Position numbers and translations under genes: made by a program. A DNA stretch of 64,000 bases from Eggerthella timonensis (GTDB lineage Bacteria > Actinomycetota > Coriobacteriia > Coriobacteriales > Eggerthellaceae). Shown one piece after another: positions 60,689 to 64,000 of this stretch (position 1 is the stretch's first letter; every line of letters begins with the position of its first letter). The notes beneath the pieces were generated by a model. That model was not told the DNA's origin. It was given only the letters and a program-made list of their open reading frames with translations, and searched no databases. The stretch covers positions 2,094,539 through 2,158,538 of the forward strand of contig NZ_FXXA01000002.1 in assembly GCF_900184265.1 (NCBI RefSeq). Direction: 5' to 3'.

Positions 60689-61201
60689 TCACGCCTTTAG
60701 CGTGAACTTCCAGGCGCAGTTGCAGGTGGCGTCCACGATGTCGGGGTAGCAGCTGAGGCACTCGGTGTCGATGCGGTCGTCGATGGCGGACGCGAACGCG
60801 CCGTACTCCACCACGCCCACGCTCTTGCAGGGATGGAAGCCCATGCCCTTGCGTTCGCGCGCGTTCTGCACGCGGCAGTCCACGATGCGGTACACGAGCT
60901 CGTCGCCTTCCACGGCGATCTCGTCCACGTTCGCAGCCGACTGGCAGCGCAGGGCCAGCGCCCGCGCAAGCCCCTCGATGCCCGGACGTTCCCCAAGCCC
61001 CAAGAACTTCTTGATGCGCCGCGCCTCCGACGCGCTGAACCTCCGCCATGCTTCGATGTCGTGGTGCACGGCCGCGTCCATGCCGTCCTCGCGCTCGATG
61101 GACTGGAACCATGTGCCGTCGAGCGCGATGAGGTTCTTCGCGTAGATCTCCAGCAGCTCGACGAGCTCGTCTTTGGACAGGTTCTGCACGGCTTCGTTCA
61201 T
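60689..61201 (-). CDS. DUF6125-like cysteine-rich cytosolic protein
   Basis: Protein of 170 aa. The helical N-terminal half (LSKDELVELLEIYAKNLIALDGTWFQSIE) and the C-terminal half with cysteines in GFHPCKSVG, TECLSCYPD and CNCAWKF match a family of anaerobic proteins that I recall as DUF6125, related to thiazoline-hydrolase-type proteins. The cysteine cluster suggests a metal or cluster site. No signal or membrane segment is present. It is not in an operon with the flanking genes. Confidence 0.72.
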   Translation of the reverse strand: MNEAVQNLSKDELVELLEIYAKNLIALDGTWFQSIEREDGMDAAVHHDIEAWRRFSASEARRIKKFLGLGERPGIEGLARALALRCQSAANVDEIAVEGDELVYRIVDCRVQNARERKGMGFHPCKSVGVVEYGAFASAIDDRIDTECLSCYPDIVDATCNCAWKFTLKA

Positions 61202-61382
61202 GGGGTTGCTCCTGCTTCTTCTCGCGGTGACCGTCTGCGCTTCGCATGCAAGCGATTATAGCGCGCTCAGCGGGGCCTTCCGCGCTTCCGGCGTTCCTCA
61301 AATCGGTCGATTTATGGGTTCATTCCTCGAAGCGCAGCGCCCAGAATGAAGGACGGATGCGGAAACGTCGAGGAGCGAGGCC

Positions 61383-62696
61383 ATGGGCGAACCCTGGGAG
61401 CGGCAGTACGAGCGGAAGGTCATGAGCGCCGAGGACGCGGTGCGCGCCTTCGCGCCGAGCGGGTCGAAGGTGTTCGTCGGCGGCCTTGACGTGGCGCGCC
61501 ATACCCTCGAAGCGCTGCTGCGGCGCGTGCTGGCTGGCGAGGTGGAGGGCATCGAGCTGCACGGCAACATGACGAACGGCGACCTGGGGCTCGATCGCCT
61601 CGCGGTGCCCGAGAGCCGTTTCCGCTACCGGTCGTTCTTCCACGGCGCGAACGAGCGTGCGGGCATGAGGGCCGGTTCGGCGACCTACGTGCCCCTGCAT
61701 CTCAGCAACACCGAGCGCTACCTGGCCTTCGTGCGTCCCGACGTGGCCATCGTGCCGATGACGCCGCCCGACGAGCACGGCAGGTGCAACATCGGCCCCC
61801 TGGGCTTCACGCCGGCGGGTCTGCGCCATGCGCGCGCCATCGTCGCCCAGATCAACCCCTGCCTGCCGGCGGTGAACGGCACCGCCCACGACTACCACGT
61901 GTCCGAGTTGGCCGCCGTCGTCGAGCACGCCGAGCCGCTCGCGCCCATCGCGCCGGCAGCCCCCACGCCCGAGGAGCTGAAGATCGCCGAGCACGTCGTC
62001 GATCGCGTGCGGGACGGCGCATGCATCCAGCTGGGCATCGGCGGACTGGCGAACGCGGTGGGGCAGGGGCTGCGCTCGAAGAAGCACCTCGGCGTGCACA
62101 GCGAGATGTTCCCGGACGTGATGGCCGACCTGCAGCGCGAGGGCATCGTCGACAACAGCCGCAAGACGCACCTGCCCGGCGTGTCGGCGGCGGGCTTCGC
62201 CGTGGGCACGCCGCAGCTGCACGCGTTCATCGAGCGGAACCCCACGGTGCTCTTCGAGCCCTACGAGCGCGTGAACGACTTCGACGCGATCCGCGCGAAC
62301 GACGACATGGTGTCGGTGAACTCGGCCATCGCGGTGGACCTCACGGGGCAGGTGTGCGCCGAAAGCTTCGGCAGCCGCCAGTACTCGGGCACGGGCGGGC
62401 AGGTGGACTACGTGCGCGGGGCGGCCGCGTCGAAGGGCGGCATGTCGTTCGTGGCGCTCGCCAGCAGGGCGCGCACGAGCGCGGGCCCCGTGTCGAAGAT
62501 CGTTCCCGCGCTCGCGCCCGGCAGCGTCGTCACCACGTTGCGTGCCGACGTGCACCTCGTCTGCACGGAATACGGTTGCGTCGACCTGCGCTTCTGCGAC
62601 GTCCCCACGCGCGCGAAGCGGCTCATCTCCATCGCGCACCCCGACGTCCGCGACGAGCTGTCGCACGAGGCCCGCGCGCTCGGGCTGCTGTACTGA
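61383..62696 (+). CDS. acetyl-CoA hydrolase/transferase family CoA-transferase
   Basis: Class I CoA-transferase of 437 aa, close in length to 4-hydroxybutyrate and butyryl-CoA:acetate CoA-transferases. The glycine-rich loop GIGGLANAVGQGL (218-230) and the catalytic glutamate Glu241 in VHSEMFPD are intact, as is FGSRQYSGTGGQVDYVRGA. It swaps CoA between a short-chain carboxylate and acetate or propionate. The start ATG has a purine-rich GAGGAGCGAGG upstream. It stands alone between a DUF6125-like gene and trpS. The preferred acid is not evident. Confidence 0.92.
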   Translation: MGEPWERQYERKVMSAEDAVRAFAPSGSKVFVGGLDVARHTLEALLRRVLAGEVEGIELHGNMTNGDLGLDRLAVPESRFRYRSFFHGANERAGMRAGSATYVPLHLSNTERYLAFVRPDVAIVPMTPPDEHGRCNIGPLGFTPAGLRHARAIVAQINPCLPAVNGTAHDYHVSELAAVVEHAEPLAPIAPAAPTPEELKIAEHVVDRVRDGACIQLGIGGLANAVGQGLRSKKHLGVHSEMFPDVMADLQREGIVDNSRKTHLPGVSAAGFAVGTPQLHAFIERNPTVLFEPYERVNDFDAIRANDDMVSVNSAIAVDLTGQVCAESFGSRQYSGTGGQVDYVRGAAASKGGMSFVALASRARTSAGPVSKIVPALAPGSVVTTLRADVHLVCTEYGCVDLRFCDVPTRAKRLISIAHPDVRDELSHEARALGLLY

Positions 62697-62710
62697 GCGG
62701 CGAAAACCGC

Positions 62711-62716
62711 TATACT
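62711..62716 (+). promoter_or_regulatory. -10 element TATACTGG of trpS
   Basis: TATACTGGG lies 52 bases before the trpS start codon and 14 bases after the end of the CoA-transferase gene. Confidence 0.5.
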
Positions 62717-62768
62717 GGGTCGATGCAACCGCCATACGAGGAACCGAGATCAACGGAGAACCGATACC

Positions 62769-63815
62769 ATGAGCATCGACAGTTTTGAAGCGAGCCGCAA
62801 GCGCTCCGACGAGATCCGCGCCGACCTTCCCGTCCATCCCGAGAAGTACACCATGCTCACCGGCGACCGCCCGACGGGCCGTCTGCACCTGGGCCACTAC
62901 TTCGGCACCATCCGCGAGCGCGTCGCGCTGCAGGACCTGGGCATCTCCACGCGCATCATCATCGCCGACTACCAGGTGATCACCGACCGCGACACCACCG
63001 AGCACATCCAGGACAACGTCTACAACATGGTGGTGGACTACCTGGCCTGCGGCATCGACCCGGAAAAGACGATCATCTTCACGCACTCGGCGGTGCCGGC
63101 GCTCAACCAGCTCATGCTGCCGTTCTTGTCGCTGGTCACCGAATCCGAGCTGCTGCGCAACCCCACGGTGAAATCGGAGATGGACGCGTCGGGCCACGCG
63201 CTGACGGGCCTTCTGCTCACGTACCCCGTGCACCAAGCGTGCGACATCCTGTTCTGCAAGGGCAACATCGTGCCGGTGGGCAAGGACCAGCTGCCGCACA
63301 TCGAGCAGACCCGTCAGGTGGCGCGTCGCTTCAACGAGCGCTACGGGCACGTGTTCCCCGAGCCCGAGGGCGTGCTGAACGACGCGGTGGAAATCCCCGG
63401 CCTCGACGGCCGCAAGATGTCCAAGAGCTACGGCAACGCCATCGGCCTGTCGCTCACCGCGGAGGAGACGGCCAAGCTCATCAAGAAGTCGAAGACCGAC
63501 GCCGACCGCACGATCACCTACGACAAGGAGAACCGTCCCGGCGTGTCGGCGCTCCTCACCACGGCCGCGCTGTGCACGGGCCGCACCGAGGTGGAGATCG
63601 CCGAGGAGATCGGCGACGGCGGATCGGGCGCGCTCAAGAAGTACGTCACCGAAAGCGTGAACGGGTTCTTGGCGCCTATCCGCGAGCGTCGCGTCGAGCT
63701 CTCCGGCGACATGGACTACATCAAGGACGTGCTGCACGAGGGCAACCGCCGCGCGAACGAGATCGCGAACGCCACGCTCGACGAGGTCCGGGCGGCCATG
63801 AACATGGTGTACTAA
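62769..63815 (+). CDS. trpS: tryptophanyl-tRNA synthetase
   Basis: Class I synthetase of 348 aa that charges tRNA-Trp. The HIGH motif is HLGH (40-43) within TGRLHLGHYFG, and KMSKS is intact at 216-220 (GRKMSKSYGNAI). GGAGAA precedes the ATG. It has its own -10 element. The downstream gene is tRNA-Asn with a separate promoter. Confidence 0.96.
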   Translation: MSIDSFEASRKRSDEIRADLPVHPEKYTMLTGDRPTGRLHLGHYFGTIRERVALQDLGISTRIIIADYQVITDRDTTEHIQDNVYNMVVDYLACGIDPEKTIIFTHSAVPALNQLMLPFLSLVTESELLRNPTVKSEMDASGHALTGLLLTYPVHQACDILFCKGNIVPVGKDQLPHIEQTRQVARRFNERYGHVFPEPEGVLNDAVEIPGLDGRKMSKSYGNAIGLSLTAEETAKLIKKSKTDADRTITYDKENRPGVSALLTTAALCTGRTEVEIAEEIGDGGSGALKKYVTESVNGFLAPIRERRVELSGDMDYIKDVLHEGNRRANEIANATLDEVRAAMNMVY

Positions 63816-63886
63816 GGCGGTTTATGCGCACGACCTGGCCGGATCGACGAAAATCGTGCAGGTGCCCGATTTTCCAAAATTCGGTA

Positions 63887-63914
63887 TTGCGAAAAGATGA
63901 GGTTCCGGTATAAT
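63887..63914 (+). promoter_or_regulatory. promoter of tRNA-Asn
   Basis: TTGCGA (63887-63892) and a perfect TATAAT (63909-63914) lie 16 bases apart; the tRNA begins 28 bases downstream. Confidence 0.8.
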
Positions 63915-63942
63915 CTTCACTTGCGCAATCAAGGGCGCACAT

Positions 63943-64000
63943 TCCTCGGTAGCTCAACGGCAGAGCATCCGGCTGTTAACCGGAGGGTTGTAGGTTCGAA
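63943..64000 (+). tRNA. tRNA-Asn (GTT), 5' part
   Basis: The acceptor strand TCCTCGG, D arm GCTCAACGGCAGAGC, anticodon loop CTGTTAA and the beginning of the T arm (TAGGTTCGAA) are present. The window ends before the 3' acceptor strand. Confidence 0.93.

Overview
The window is high-GC actinobacterial DNA. A sampled line inside mfd is about 67% G+C and a sampled line inside the membrane LuxR gene at 42890 about 55%. The gene content (membrane-bound NiFe hydrogenase, Tat-exported flavoprotein reductases with ferredoxin or multihaem cytochrome partners, LuxR regulators fused to a polytopic membrane domain, many 4Fe-4S proteins, CarD, frequent GTG/TTG starts) points to a gut Coriobacteriia of the Eggerthella type. 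This is inferred from gene content, not from a database match. I see no IS element, prophage or CRISPR array.

Layout. 1-4421: 3' part of a hydrogenase operon (partial small subunit, large subunit, cytochrome b) and, past a terminator and an FMN reductase on the other strand, a small membrane protein and the maturation protease. 4552-7183: convergent diguanylate cyclase and EAL phosphodiesterase whose ends overlap. 7425-11291: DUF488, TetR plus flavodoxin, a helix-turn-helix protein fused to a complete desulfoferrodoxin, an Fpg-like glycosylase without the N-terminal proline, and a CarD-like protein. 11457-13459: MarR operon behind a 34-bp perfect palindrome, encoding a flavin-binding/ferredoxin fusion and a class-M sirtuin. 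13589-22622: repair and metabolism (Fe-S aldo/keto reductase, nth, PEBP, NADPH:FMN-type reductase, mfd carrying an in-frame REP-like palindrome, a DMT transporter, an alpha/beta hydrolase). 22604-28397: SdpR/SdpI pair, a tightly overlapping four-gene operon (GyrI-like, DJ-1, nucleotidyltransferase, dipeptidase), and a MarR-MATE operon behind a 17+17 bp operator.

28410-32723: a perfect 28-bp hairpin, then gltX with three downstream genes (four-cluster ferredoxin, repeat-bearing membrane protein, thioesterase). 32803-46516 is the most accessory part: a gene-free stretch with long inverted repeats, a nuclease-like gene broken at a G8 tract, and two reductase modules, each a membrane LuxR protein converging on a Tat flavoprotein that has a ferredoxin (36850-39070) or a six-haem lipoprotein cytochrome (44313-46516). 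Between them lie an ATP-grasp enzyme and metK behind a SAM riboswitch whose closing helix abuts the ribosome binding site. 46795-64000 returns to housekeeping: priA, a D,D-carboxypeptidase, a hybrid sensor kinase with two periplasmic binding domains, rpoD, an RlmKL-like methyltransferase with a degenerate RlmL half, a YczE-like protein, a PadR operon, tRNA-Val(CAC), tRNA(CAT), a DUF6125-like protein, a CoA transferase, trpS and the start of tRNA-Asn.

The common theme is anaerobic redox life: H2 oxidation and reduced cofactors feed exported reductases, while many small regulators with clear palindromic operators control flavin, iron-sulfur and efflux genes.
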